Assembly (NCBI GenBank): GCA_004552155.1
Contig: SFPF01000021.1
Coordinates: 1-13,658, forward strand
Reading direction: 5' to 3'
DNA length: 13,658 bases
Origin: Bacteroidales bacterium
GTDB taxonomy: Bacteria > Bacteroidota > Bacteroidia > Bacteroidales > Bacteroidaceae
The notes under the pieces were generated by a model that saw nothing but the letters and a program-made list of their open reading frames with translations, ran no database searches and had not been told where the DNA came from. Position 1 is the stretch's first letter. Every line of letters begins with the position of its first letter. A program made the translations under genes and the position numbers. Shown one piece after another: positions 1-6,960 of this stretch.

Positions 1-1
1 C

Positions 2-166
2 AACATGGAGGTATCGCAAAAACGCGCCGAGGCTGTTGCCAAGTTGCTCAACGAGAAATACGGTATCAACAAGGCACGTATCCATGTTTCGTACAAGGGC
101 GATACGGTGCAGCCGTATGTAACGCCTGCAAACAACCGCTGCGCCGTGCTTAGCACAAAGAAATAA
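2..166 (+). CDS. OmpA-family protein, C-terminal fragment (5' end outside the window)
   Basis: The first 54 codons of the window read in frame to a TAA at 164-166 and give the end of an OmpA-like peptidoglycan-binding domain. Visible signatures are N-x-x-x-S-x-x-R-A-x-x-V (NMEVSQKRAEAV), a Y-G-I-x-x-x-R-I segment, and a final N-R-x-x-V close to the C-terminus. In this family these residues form the fold that grips the diaminopimelate of peptidoglycan and anchors the outer membrane to the wall. The rest of the protein, perhaps a beta-barrel, lies upstream of the window. Codons such as CGT, GGT, GTT and GTA are more frequent than in the neighbouring genes, as expected for a highly expressed outer-membrane protein. 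A strong terminator follows within 25 bases. The domain assignment is fairly firm; the full protein type is unknown. Confidence 0.75.
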   Translation, partial: NMEVSQKRAEAVAKLLNEKYGINKARIHVSYKGDTVQPYVTPANNRCAVLSTKK

Positions 167-188
167 TCATCACAGATTACAATAATGA

Positions 189-221
189 GGGCCGCTTGGA
201 AATTTCCAGGCGGCCCTTTTT
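189..221 (+). terminator. Rho-independent terminator of the OmpA-family gene
   Basis: GGGCCGC at 189-195 pairs perfectly with GCGGCCC at 210-216. The space between is itself largely self-complementary (GGAAATTTCC at 198-207), so almost the whole segment folds as one hairpin. It is followed directly by TTTTT at 217-221 on the plus strand. The hairpin begins 22 bases after the stop codon of the OmpA-family gene, so it most likely ends that transcript. It also separates this gene from the convergent DUF1634 gene. Confidence 0.85.
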
Positions 222-241
222 CGATGTTATTATCGAGCGGT

Positions 242-637
242 TTAGATGCTGATAGTTCCTTCCAAAGAGTTGCTGATAATGACGGCAAGCACTACGGCCG
301 TGATGAAAGCATACAGCCAATCGCGCTCGCGCAGGAAGTCGAAGAGGGAAAGCAGCACGCGCAGCACGGGCGTTAGGAGCAAAATGAGCACGCCCGTCTG
401 TATCCAGCCGATAGCGGTGAAGCCGAAAAGGCCGGTGAAGATGCCGCGCCATGTGGTATACTCGGCAGGCGCGTTGCCATAGGTGAAGGTGGAATAATCG
501 GGGAGTTGTTCTGCACCGTGTTGGAAGAGATACAGCACGCCGCCGATAAAGGCCACGAGGCAGGCCGCGCTCACGCCGATGCGCAGGGTGTTGCCTATGA
601 GGCCGCGCATATCGTGGGGAGAAGGGGATTGAGGCAT
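242..637 (-). CDS. DUF1634 family membrane protein
   Basis: This 131-residue protein has three hydrophobic segments, roughly at residues 16-38, 68-92 and 108-125, linked by short polar stretches. It resembles the DUF1634 family of small integral membrane proteins, which in many bacteria are encoded beside TauE/SafE permeases. The next gene upstream on the same strand is such a permease, which supports the call. The biochemical role is unknown; I infer an accessory subunit or partner of the permease. The start is the ATG at 635-637, which follows a repeat-filled spacer (octamer element copy A) rather than a tight operon junction. The stop is TAA at 242-244. Confidence 0.7.
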   Translation of the reverse strand: MPQSPSPHDMRGLIGNTLRIGVSAACLVAFIGGVLYLFQHGAEQLPDYSTFTYGNAPAEYTTWRGIFTGLFGFTAIGWIQTGVLILLLTPVLRVLLSLFDFLRERDWLYAFITAVVLAVIISNSLEGTISI

Positions 638-654
638 AATGTTTATATTTTAGT

Positions 655-817
655 TGACGAGTAGACAAGTAAACGAGTAGACGAGACATGAATGTCTTGC
701 TAATTATATTTTATATGGTAACTTGTCTTGTCTACTTGTTTACTCGTTTACTTGTTTACTCGTTTACTTGTTTACTTGTTTACTCGTTTACTTGTTTACT
801 CGTTTACTTGTTTACTT
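655..817. repeat. Octamer-armed dispersed element, copy A
   Basis: The right arm at 730-817 is 11 perfect tandem copies of an 8-bp unit GTYTACTY (GTTTACTT or GTTTACTC, with GTCTACTT first). The left arm at about 656-684 holds about three units of the inverse, RAGTARAC. Between them lies an AT-rich core with ATGTCTTGC at 692-700, then an A/T stretch, then TAACTT at 719-724. AGACAT at 684-689 and ATGTCT at 692-697 form a small hairpin at the edge of the core. Copies B and C at about 5224-5332 and 7400-7511 share this layout in the same orientation. Here the element fills the gap between the permease stop and the DUF1634 start. It is not protein coding. Confidence 0.85.
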
Positions 818-832
818 TATAGATTATATTAT

Positions 833-1669
833 TTAGAATTTTCCGGTTGCGCCTTGATAAATCATATTGGCAGCCACCATGAGGATAACGATGCAGAAGA
901 TGCGGCGCAGGAGTCTTACGTCGAGCCTCTTGAGCAGTTTTGCGCCCGTGAGCGCACCGAAGAGTACGCCAATCATCACGGGGCAGGCCATGCCGGGCAC
1001 AATGTTGCCGCGCTGCACGTAGATTACGGCCGAGGCGCACGCCGTGACACCCATCATGAAGTTGCTCGTGGTGGTGCTCACCTTGAAGGGCACTTTCATG
1101 ATACCGTCCATGGCGATGACTTTCAGCACGCCGGAACCGATGCCGAGTATGCCGGAAAGTACGCCCGCCACATACATCACGCTGAAACCGCCGCCCACGT
1201 GGCGCAACTGGTAGTGCTTCATCGTGCCATCCTTCTGCGGCCATGAACCGAAGAGTTTGAGGCGGCGCGCCATTTCAGAACCAACCACGCCATCGTGGTC
1301 CGACTTGCGCCGCTGCTGCATGGCGGCTGTAAGCACCAGCACGCTGCCGTAGATAATGGCGATGGTGTTGGAGTTGAGATAAATGGCAACCGCCGCACCG
1401 CATACCGCCCCGATGGTCGTGGCGATTTCCAGGAACATGCCGAGGCGGATATTGGTAACGCCCTCCTTGACGTATGCGCTGCCCGAACCGCTGGACGTGG
1501 CAATGGAAGCCACGAGCGCAGCGCCTACGGCGTAGTGAAAGTCCACGCCGAAGCACAGTGTCAGCACGGGGATAACCACCACGCCGCCGCCCAAGCCCGT
1601 GAGCGAGCCGAGCAGGCCGGCGCAGTAAGAAGCGGCAAGAAGTATGAGGGTAAAAGCCAGTATTGTCAT
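833..1669 (-). CDS. TauE/SafE (TSUP) family permease
   Basis: The 278-residue protein is very hydrophobic, with about eight membrane segments arranged as two similar halves around a polar middle (about residues 120-155). Each half begins with the glycine-rich pattern of the TSUP family: GLLGSLTGLGGGVVVIPVL near the N-terminus and GVLSGILGIGSGVLKV in the second half. Family members export or import small anions, typically sulfite, sulfoacetate or other sulfonates; the substrate here cannot be read from sequence. I chose the ATG at 1667-1669; an in-frame TTG at 1679-1681 would add four residues. The downstream gene on the same strand is DUF1634, a frequent companion, although repeat copy A now separates them. 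A terminator at 1708-1742 isolates the pair from the ferritin gene upstream. Confidence 0.85.
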   Translation of the reverse strand: MTILAFTLILLAASYCAGLLGSLTGLGGGVVVIPVLTLCFGVDFHYAVGAALVASIATSSGSGSAYVKEGVTNIRLGMFLEIATTIGAVCGAAVAIYLNSNTIAIIYGSVLVLTAAMQQRRKSDHDGVVGSEMARRLKLFGSWPQKDGTMKHYQLRHVGGGFSVMYVAGVLSGILGIGSGVLKVIAMDGIMKVPFKVSTTTSNFMMGVTACASAVIYVQRGNIVPGMACPVMIGVLFGALTGAKLLKRLDVRLLRRIFCIVILMVAANMIYQGATGKF

Positions 1670-1707
1670 TGTTAGTTTCAAGAATTTAATCGTTTAGGCA
1701 TATGTGC

Positions 1708-1742
1708 AAAAAGAGGGTGCATCTGGATACACCCTCTTTTTT
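1708..1742 (-). terminator. Rho-independent terminator downstream of ferritin
   Basis: AAAAAGAGGGTG at 1708-1719 pairs with CACCCTCTTTTT at 1730-1741, giving a 12-bp stem with a 10-base loop. Read on the minus strand, the GC-rich part is followed by TTTTT, so it can terminate leftward transcripts from the ferritin gene that ends at 1770. The stem is symmetrical and could also work on the plus strand, but no plus-strand gene ends nearby. Only about 38 bases separate it from the permease start. Confidence 0.8.
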
Positions 1743-1769
1743 GCGTTATCGGTAATAACCGCGCCTCAC

Positions 1770-2235
1770 TTATTCGGCCGTTGCGAGGGGCGAGGCTTGC
1801 GTGTAGGTGCGTGCGGCAAGTTCTTTGTCGAGCATATACATGCCGTACTTGTTGCCCTCTACGGCCTCAGCGGCAGCGATGAGCTCGCGGGCATTTTCTT
1901 CTTCTTCAACCTGCTCGTCGATGAACCATGTGAAGCGGTTGATGGAGGCGAAGTCGCGGTCGTCGTTGCTGCTTGAACATATCTGCCACGCTTTCCCAAG
2001 TTTCGGGCACGGCGTCGATGGGGTGCAGCACCACCTTGGCATCGCGCGAGTTGAGATAGTTCATGAAAATGCGTGCGTGGTCCTGCTCCTCGCGGAACTG
2101 CACGTGGTACCAGTTGGCAACGCCCTTGTAGCCCTTGGCTTCTGCGTCCATTGACATGGCGAGATAAAGGTAAGCCGACCAAAGTTCGGCATTGATTTGT
2201 GCGTTTACCGCATCGTGAAGTTGTTTGCTAAGCAT
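1770..2235 (-). pseudogene. ftnA: Ferritin, interrupted by an internal deletion and frameshift
   Basis: Two overlapping minus-strand reading frames together spell a bacterial non-heme ferritin, an iron-storage nanocage. The first frame runs from the ATG at 2233-2235 to about 1969 and carries helices A and B, with ferroxidase residues E17, E50 and H53 (AELWS; REEQDH) at the same numbers as in E. coli FtnA. The second frame covers about 1967 to 1770 and carries helix D with EQVEEEE, plus the C-terminal tail. At about 1965-1971 the frame changes and about 20-25 residues are missing: the part of helix C that holds the family's E94 ligand and its flanks. As written, the first frame ends after 20 unrelated residues at 1906. 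Either the gene is broken or the assembly lost a non-multiple of three bases here. A terminator lies downstream. Confidence 0.8.
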
Positions 2236-2271
2236 TTTTTTAGTTGATTAATATGTTGGACAAAAAAGATA

Positions 2272-4083
2272 TTATTGCAAATCTATACGCTGCGGCGCGG
2301 CCTGCTCGTAACCCGGTGAGTCTATGGCGCGGCAGCGTATGTAGTTTTCTTCCTTATTGTTGGGATGATAGGCGGGGAAGTCGTTGTTGCGCTTCACCGT
2401 GTTGCGGCGCACCGTGATACCGTCCACGGAGTGTGCGTAGATGAGCGGCTTGTCGAAGGTTTCAAACACGTTGTCCTCGATGAGGATGGCATCGCGCTTG
2501 CCGCCGTGGAAGTAACCCTTTTGGATATTGATGCGTGGAATTTCGGGGTAGATGGAAATCACGGCGTTGGTGAACTGGAACTGGTTGGTGAGGGCGTTGA
2601 GGAAGCGGTTCTTGCGAATCACCAAGTCGCGCACCGCGCCCGACTCGAACCAGCCGTTGCAGTCGCCGCACAGCAGTACGGCGGTGCCGGAGGTGTGGTC
2701 GAAGAAGTTGCGCTCGCAAACGGTGCGGCGCGGCGAGCTGAAGAGTGCGCCGCGGGCGCGGTTGTTGCGCACGGTGCAGCGGCGGAAGATGACTTCGGGC
2801 GTGGCGGAGAGATTTTCAACGCCGTAAGTCTCGTCGGTACACACCTCGCGCGGCACGTCGTTCTTGAAACGGATTACGAACTCCTTTGCGCCGTGGTTGG
2901 TCGGCTGGTCAGCAGGCTTGATGCTCTCAATCACGTTTTCATCACCCTTTACGTCCATGCTCACGGCGCGGATAAACGAAACGGTATCGCCCGGCTGCCC
3001 CCATGCGAAGCCCCAAGCCTGATTGTGCTCGTAACTGCAACGCAACGTGCGGCGGTCGATAATTTCTTTTACTTTCAGATAAATGCCGTGCACGTTGATG
3101 GCATCGTCCATCATGCTCTCATACAACCCCTTTTCCACCGTGATGCGCCCCCGGCACTGCGAGAAGTGCGTGGCGTCGGCCTGCGTGGTGAAATAGCGCG
3201 GGTCGGACTTGCCTTTGAGGCAGACGGAGAATTTCTGGAGCGTGACGTCGGTGCAGAGCTGCGCCAAAAGCCCCATGCCCTCGGCATAGTGTACTTTGAC
3301 ATTGCGCAGCGCGGTCTGCGTGCAACTGTCGAGGAATATGCCCGGCGCGGGACGGGCATAAGTGCGCAGGGCCACCACCGTGCCCTCAGGCAGACGCTCG
3401 TCGCGCCAGTTGGGCGCAAGATATGTGCCGTCGGCCTGCGCTTGCACGCCGTTGAGGTCGATGCCGAGATCGGAGGTGCGGTAAACCATGTGGTGCGTCT
3501 CGGGATTGAAGGCAATGCCTGTGCCGTAGTTGAACTGCCAGCCTTCGCCTTTGGCAAAGAACTTTCCGCCGTCCACGCCGCAATCTGTCCACGGCGCTGG
3601 GCGGAACGCGATGCCGCCCTCGGGGCTGTTGGCCACTACCTGCACCTGCGTGATGTGGGGCTTGGCGAAGTCAATGGAGAAGTTGCGCAGCACCATGTTC
3701 TTGCAGTGCACCAGCGCGAGTGGCAGCATACGGCCGTGGCATACGAAGGAGGCACCGCCGCCGTCGAGCGTGAGGTTTTCCCATTCCACCAAGTCGATTG
3801 CCACGTGCTTGGGGTTGTCTTGGTCGTGGTTGGATATATAATAGGTGCGCACGGCTGCGCCTTGCGGGTGAAAGTTGTACGTGCCTTTTTTGAAGCGGAG
3901 CGTCACGCAGTCGCCGGGCTGCACCTGTGCCTTGATGTCGGCAAGTGCTTTCTGCAACGTTTCTGACTGGTTTTCCGTGCCGGGCGTCACGCCGTAGTCC
4001 GCCATGCGAAACGTGCGTTTCCTTGCCTGCGCGGCGGCGAAGAGCATGGCGAATGAAAGCAGGAGAAGAGAGAGGCGTTTCAT
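2272..4083 (-). CDS. GH110 alpha-1,3-galactosidase (secreted)
   Basis: This 603-residue protein begins with a signal peptide (MKRLSLLLLSFAMLFAAAQA) and matches the GH110 family. These right-handed beta-helix enzymes remove terminal alpha-1,3-linked galactose from glycans such as the B blood-group antigen. Recognisable family blocks are YYISNHDQDNPKHV (81-94), HGRMLPLALV (116-125), RPAPGIFLD (244-252), VHYAEGMGLLAQLC (264-277) and DPRYFTTQADATHFS (294-308). MMDDAINVHG holds D326-D327, the likely catalytic aspartate pair by comparison with characterised GH110 enzymes. I chose the ATG at 4081-4083 because the signal peptide starts there; upstream in-frame codons (to 4149) add an implausible polar leader. 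Its subtype (GlaA-like, B-antigen only, or GlaB-like, also linear alpha-Gal) is not resolved. It follows the DUF4831 gene by 34 bases on the same strand, suggesting co-transcription. Confidence 0.9.
   Translation of the reverse strand: MKRLSLLLLSFAMLFAAAQARKRTFRMADYGVTPGTENQSETLQKALADIKAQVQPGDCVTLRFKKGTYNFHPQGAAVRTYYISNHDQDNPKHVAIDLVEWENLTLDGGGASFVCHGRMLPLALVHCKNMVLRNFSIDFAKPHITQVQVVANSPEGGIAFRPAPWTDCGVDGGKFFAKGEGWQFNYGTGIAFNPETHHMVYRTSDLGIDLNGVQAQADGTYLAPNWRDERLPEGTVVALRTYARPAPGIFLDSCTQTALRNVKVHYAEGMGLLAQLCTDVTLQKFSVCLKGKSDPRYFTTQADATHFSQCRGRITVEKGLYESMMDDAINVHGIYLKVKEIIDRRTLRCSYEHNQAWGFAWGQPGDTVSFIRAVSMDVKGDENVIESIKPADQPTNHGAKEFVIRFKNDVPREVCTDETYGVENLSATPEVIFRRCTVRNNRARGALFSSPRRTVCERNFFDHTSGTAVLLCGDCNGWFESGAVRDLVIRKNRFLNALTNQFQFTNAVISIYPEIPRINIQKGYFHGGKRDAILIEDNVFETFDKPLIYAHSVDGITVRRNTVKRNNDFPAYHPNNKEENYIRCRAIDSPGYEQAAPQRIDLQ
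2278..2285 (-). promoter_or_regulatory. Putative Bacteroidetes -7 element for ferritin
   Basis: TAGATTTG on the minus strand matches the Bacteroidetes -7 consensus TAnnTTTG exactly and sits about 42 bases before the ferritin ATG. It overlaps the last codons of the GH110 gene. I see no good TTG -33 element at the usual spacing, so the call is tentative. If real, ferritin has its own promoter rather than relying on the upstream glycosidase transcript. Confidence 0.4.
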
Positions 4084-4117
4084 AAATAAGATGTTTGGGA
4101 TTGTAAACGGCGAAAAT

Positions 4118-5191
4118 TTATTTCGGTTCCTCAGCCTCGACGCGCACAATGCCTCCCGTAACGGGCGAAAGCGTCACGCGGGTGGTGTATTTCTTATTGA
4201 AGAGGTCGCCGCCGAGATGCTCCACGCGCCCGAACTGGGCAATGGGCAGCGTTTGCGAAAGCAGTTCTGCGTTGTCGGCGCAGAGTTTCACCTCCGCGCG
4301 GCCGGGCACCATGTAGCGCAGGTCGTCGACTTCCTTCTTTGCCTTTGCTTTCGGATCAATGACCTCTGCGGGCAGCGTTTTCAGGTCGGTCACGCTGACG
4401 CGATAGGGCTTGCCGGCAAGGTCGTCCACGTCCACAAACCCTAAGTGGCGCGAGAAGCGGAACAGAATGCTGTCGGCCGCCTCGCCGGTAGGCACAAAGT
4501 CGAACGTCGCCACGTGCGTCTCCTCGCGCATCGTGCCGGCGAAGAGCTGCAAAAGCGCGGTTTCTTGCGTTTCGAGGCTGTTGAGCATCAGTTTGAGTTG
4601 CTCGCCGTCCTTCGGCATAAAGTCGGCCTGCCCTTTGGTGAGCAGCGAGCGGTTTTCGCGGATATCGTAAATCTCGGCCGCCGTGAGTTCCGCCATTTTC
4701 GTGAGATTTCCTGCCGAGAGTATTTCTTCTGTTTTATACTTAGCGCCGTTCAGGTTGTTGTCCGTGCCGGGAATTACGGCCGCCATGGGCAGCGGTTCTT
4801 CCTCCGGCGCGTCCTTGTTCACCGCCAGCAGTCGTCCGTCGTCGGCCAGTGCCGCGAGGGGCGCGCTCGTCTTGGGCACGAGGCGGATGGTGTAGGCTTT
4901 GCTCTTGTCTGCCACGCCGTAAGGCGTCATTTCCACGGTTTTGATTTCCCACTCGTCGCGTTCCACCTGTACGGCGTCTTTCAAGCGCAGGAAGCGTTCG
5001 GCATAGAGGCAATATTCACCCGGCGTGTAGTGGCGGCGCACCGCCGTGACCGTGAAGCGCAGCGCGGTTTTGGGCAAGAAATAAGTGATGCCGTTGTCGG
5101 TGATGCCCGGCGTATAATTGCGCACCTCGGTCTGAGCGGCGAGACTGCCCGAGAGCGCGGAGGCGAGAAATAGTGCGAAGATTTTTTTCAT
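4118..5191 (-). CDS. DUF4831 family secreted protein
   Basis: The 357-residue product starts with a clear signal peptide (MKKIFALFLASALSGSLAAQ) and then reads as a soluble, charged protein. It resembles DUF4831, a Bacteroidales family of exported proteins without known function. Visible stretches are an N-terminal YTPG-x-x-x-NG-x-x-Y-x-LPKT-A segment (27-42), TPGEYCLYAERFL (56-68), and a proline/glycine-rich C-terminal half ending in VRVEAEEPK. I see no catalytic motif or lipobox. It lies 34 bases upstream of the GH110 gene on the same strand, so the two are probably co-transcribed; a role in envelope glycan handling is only inferred from that. The start is the ATG at 5189-5191; repeat copy B lies just upstream. 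Confidence 0.75.
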   Translation of the reverse strand: MKKIFALFLASALSGSLAAQTEVRNYTPGITDNGITYFLPKTALRFTVTAVRRHYTPGEYCLYAERFLRLKDAVQVERDEWEIKTVEMTPYGVADKSKAYTIRLVPKTSAPLAALADDGRLLAVNKDAPEEEPLPMAAVIPGTDNNLNGAKYKTEEILSAGNLTKMAELTAAEIYDIRENRSLLTKGQADFMPKDGEQLKLMLNSLETQETALLQLFAGTMREETHVATFDFVPTGEAADSILFRFSRHLGFVDVDDLAGKPYRVSVTDLKTLPAEVIDPKAKAKKEVDDLRYMVPGRAEVKLCADNAELLSQTLPIAQFGRVEHLGGDLFNKKYTTRVTLSPVTGGIVRVEAEEPK

Positions 5192-5217
5192 GGAATATAC
5201 AGATGTTTTGTAATCGT

Positions 5218-5334
5218 GTTCACAAGCAAGCGAGCAGACGTGGCTGGAATGTCTTGCTCATCTTTATATTTTGTAACTTGTCTTGTTTACTCGTATACTT
5301 GTCTACTTGTTTACTCGTTTACTTGTTCACTAAT
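5218..5334. repeat. Octamer-armed dispersed element, copy B
   Basis: The right arm at 5285-5332 has six tandem 8-bp units of GTYTACTY type (one GTATACTT, last unit GTTCACTA). The core contains ATGTCTTGC at 5249-5257 and GTAACTT at 5273-5279. The left arm is decayed, with AAGCAAGC at 5224-5231 and GAGCAGAC at 5232-5239, both explained by T-to-C changes in RAGTARAC. It lies between the Nnr stop and the DUF4831 start, in the same orientation relative to flanking genes as copies A and C. Confidence 0.8.
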
Positions 5335-5335
5335 A

Positions 5336-6886
5336 TTAAAACTCAATCGGCCCGAACTGCGGCAGAGTTTCGCCGCCGTGCAGGGCGCGGAAGGCTTTGG
5401 GCAGATAGTCGATGAGGTCGGAAGCCGTGACGCTCTCCTGCCCCAAGTCGGTGGCGGCGAGGTCGCCGGCGAGGCCGTGCAGGAACACTGCCAGGCGGCA
5501 GGCAGCTGCCGTTTCGTAACCCTCCGCCAGCAGCGCCGCGAGCATGCCCGTAAGCACATCGCCGCTGCCCGCCGTGGCGAGCGCATTGTTGCCCGTGGGG
5601 TTGAAGTACACCTTGCCCTGCGGCGTGCATACGGCCGTGTAGCGGTTTTTGAGGATAATGAAAAAACCATGCGTCACCGCCATCTCCTTCGCCTCTTCAA
5701 GTGCGGCGAAGTGGTCGGTGCTGTGCAGTCCGAGGCGGCTCATCTCGCCGAGGTGCGGCGTAAACACCGTGCCCTTTGGAATTTGCCTTATCCAACTGCG
5801 GTGGTCGGCAAGGATGTTGATGCCGTCGGCATCGATGACGAGTGGCACGGCGGCGTGGCCCGTCTGCTGTATGAAAGCCAGCGCGGTGCGCTTGTCCGTG
5901 CCTATGGCGGGACCGAGGGCAATGGCGCTGAACGCGTCGGAGAGGTTGGGCGTTGTGAAGATTACGTCGTCGGCATCGTGGCTGAGCAAGGCTTCGGGCA
6001 CGGAGATTTGCAGCAGGTCGTTGTTGCGCTTCGGCGTGTGAATGGTCACCTTGCCCACGCCGCTTTTCAGACAGGCCTTTGCCGAGAGAATGGCGGCACC
6101 CGCCATGCCGTAGCGGCCGCACACAAGCAGGGCGTGACCGAACGTGCCTTTATGCCCAAAGGCGGGACGCTCCAGCAGCATTTGCCTCACGTCGGCCGCT
6201 TCGGTGAAGAAGTAGGGCGTGTCGAGCGAGGCGGCCTTTTGGGCGGAAAGCCCGATGTCGAGCACCTTGATGCGCCCGCAATAGGCGTTGTTTTCGGCTA
6301 TGAGCATTGCCGGCTTGAGGTGCTGGAAGGTGAGCGTGAGGTGCGCCCGAATGATGTTGCTCGGAATGTTTTGCGCATTGTCCTCCGACATCAGTCCCGA
6401 GGGCATATCTATCGCCACCACCTGCGCCGGCGCGGCGTTGATAAACTTGATGAGGGTGGCAAATCCGCCCGTTGCGGGACGGTCGAGCCCTGTGCCGAAG
6501 AGCGCGTCCACCACGAGCATATCTTTCGAGAGTGCGGGGGCTTCAAACTGCGAGGTCACCTCGGTAAATTCCACGCCCTCCGTTTCCAAGATGCGCTTTT
6601 TGTTTTCGGCGCAATCGTTGCTCAGGTGGTCGCCCGTATTGAAGAGGTATGCCTTCACCGCATATCCGCGCCCTGCGAGCAGGCGAGCCACGGCCAATCC
6701 ATCGCCGCCGTTGTTGCCCGGCCCGGCAAACACCACGACAGGCGTGTCTTTGGCTGGCCACTCCATAGCAATGGCTTCCGCTGCATGCTCGGCGGCGCGT
6801 TCCATGAGCTGGAGCGACGTGATGTTTTGTTCGCGAATGGTGCAGGCATCGAGTTCCTGCATTCGGTTTGCTGCAAATATCTTCAT
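5336..6886 (-). CDS. nnr: Bifunctional NAD(P)H-hydrate epimerase / ADP-dependent dehydratase
   Basis: The 516-residue protein joins the two enzymes that repair hydrated NADH and NADPH. The N-terminal YjeF_N epimerase half (about 1-215) shows GPGNNGGDG at 55-63 and VDALFGTG at 126-133. The C-terminal ribokinase-like dehydratase half (about 225-516) shows GHKGTFGHALLVCG (244-257), VIDADGIN (350-357) and GSGDVLTG (440-447), whose aspartate is the usual catalytic base. The length is normal for the fused form and the protein looks intact. I chose the ATG at 6884-6886, which starts MKIFAANRM, the family's usual beginning; the open frame continues upstream into the GC-rich palindromic repeat, which is unlikely to be translated. 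The stop at 5336-5338 lies next to repeat copy B. Confidence 0.93.
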   Translation of the reverse strand: MKIFAANRMQELDACTIREQNITSLQLMERAAEHAAEAIAMEWPAKDTPVVVFAGPGNNGGDGLAVARLLAGRGYAVKAYLFNTGDHLSNDCAENKKRILETEGVEFTEVTSQFEAPALSKDMLVVDALFGTGLDRPATGGFATLIKFINAAPAQVVAIDMPSGLMSEDNAQNIPSNIIRAHLTLTFQHLKPAMLIAENNAYCGRIKVLDIGLSAQKAASLDTPYFFTEAADVRQMLLERPAFGHKGTFGHALLVCGRYGMAGAAILSAKACLKSGVGKVTIHTPKRNNDLLQISVPEALLSHDADDVIFTTPNLSDAFSAIALGPAIGTDKRTALAFIQQTGHAAVPLVIDADGINILADHRSWIRQIPKGTVFTPHLGEMSRLGLHSTDHFAALEEAKEMAVTHGFFIILKNRYTAVCTPQGKVYFNPTGNNALATAGSGDVLTGMLAALLAEGYETAAACRLAVFLHGLAGDLAATDLGQESVTASDLIDYLPKAFRALHGGETLPQFGPIEF

Positions 6887-6910
6887 TTTGGAAAGGCTAT
6901 ATATAATATT

Positions 6911-6960
6911 GTATGGCGTGGGCGATACGCTTTGGGCGGGCGTATGCGATACGCCCCTAC
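6911..6960. repeat. GC-rich palindromic intergenic repeat
   Basis: GGGCGTAT at 6938-6945 and ATACGCCC at 6949-6956 form a perfect 8-bp inverted repeat around GCG. A related GGGCGATACGC lies just left of it at 6920-6930, so GCGATACGC occurs twice. The segment fills nearly the whole gap between the HAD stop codon (6961-6963) and the nnr start. From memory, similar GTAGGGGCGTAT-type palindromes recur in Bacteroidales intergenic regions; I cannot confirm this here. No T-run follows on the minus strand, so it is not a classic terminator. Confidence 0.7.

Noticed and set aside
730..817. Tandem array as a possible CRISPR
   Set aside because: The units are 8 bp with no unique spacers, and no cas gene is present.
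728..1246. A plus-strand open frame beginning with repeated L-L-V-Y-L-F-T-R residues
   Set aside because: The repeats come from the 8-bp tandem array, which lacks stops on this strand, and the rest is antisense to the well-supported TSUP permease.
2365..3966. A 533-codon plus-strand open frame
   Set aside because: It is antisense to the GH110 gene, whose protein matches its family along the full length; the plus-strand translation has no recognisable domain.
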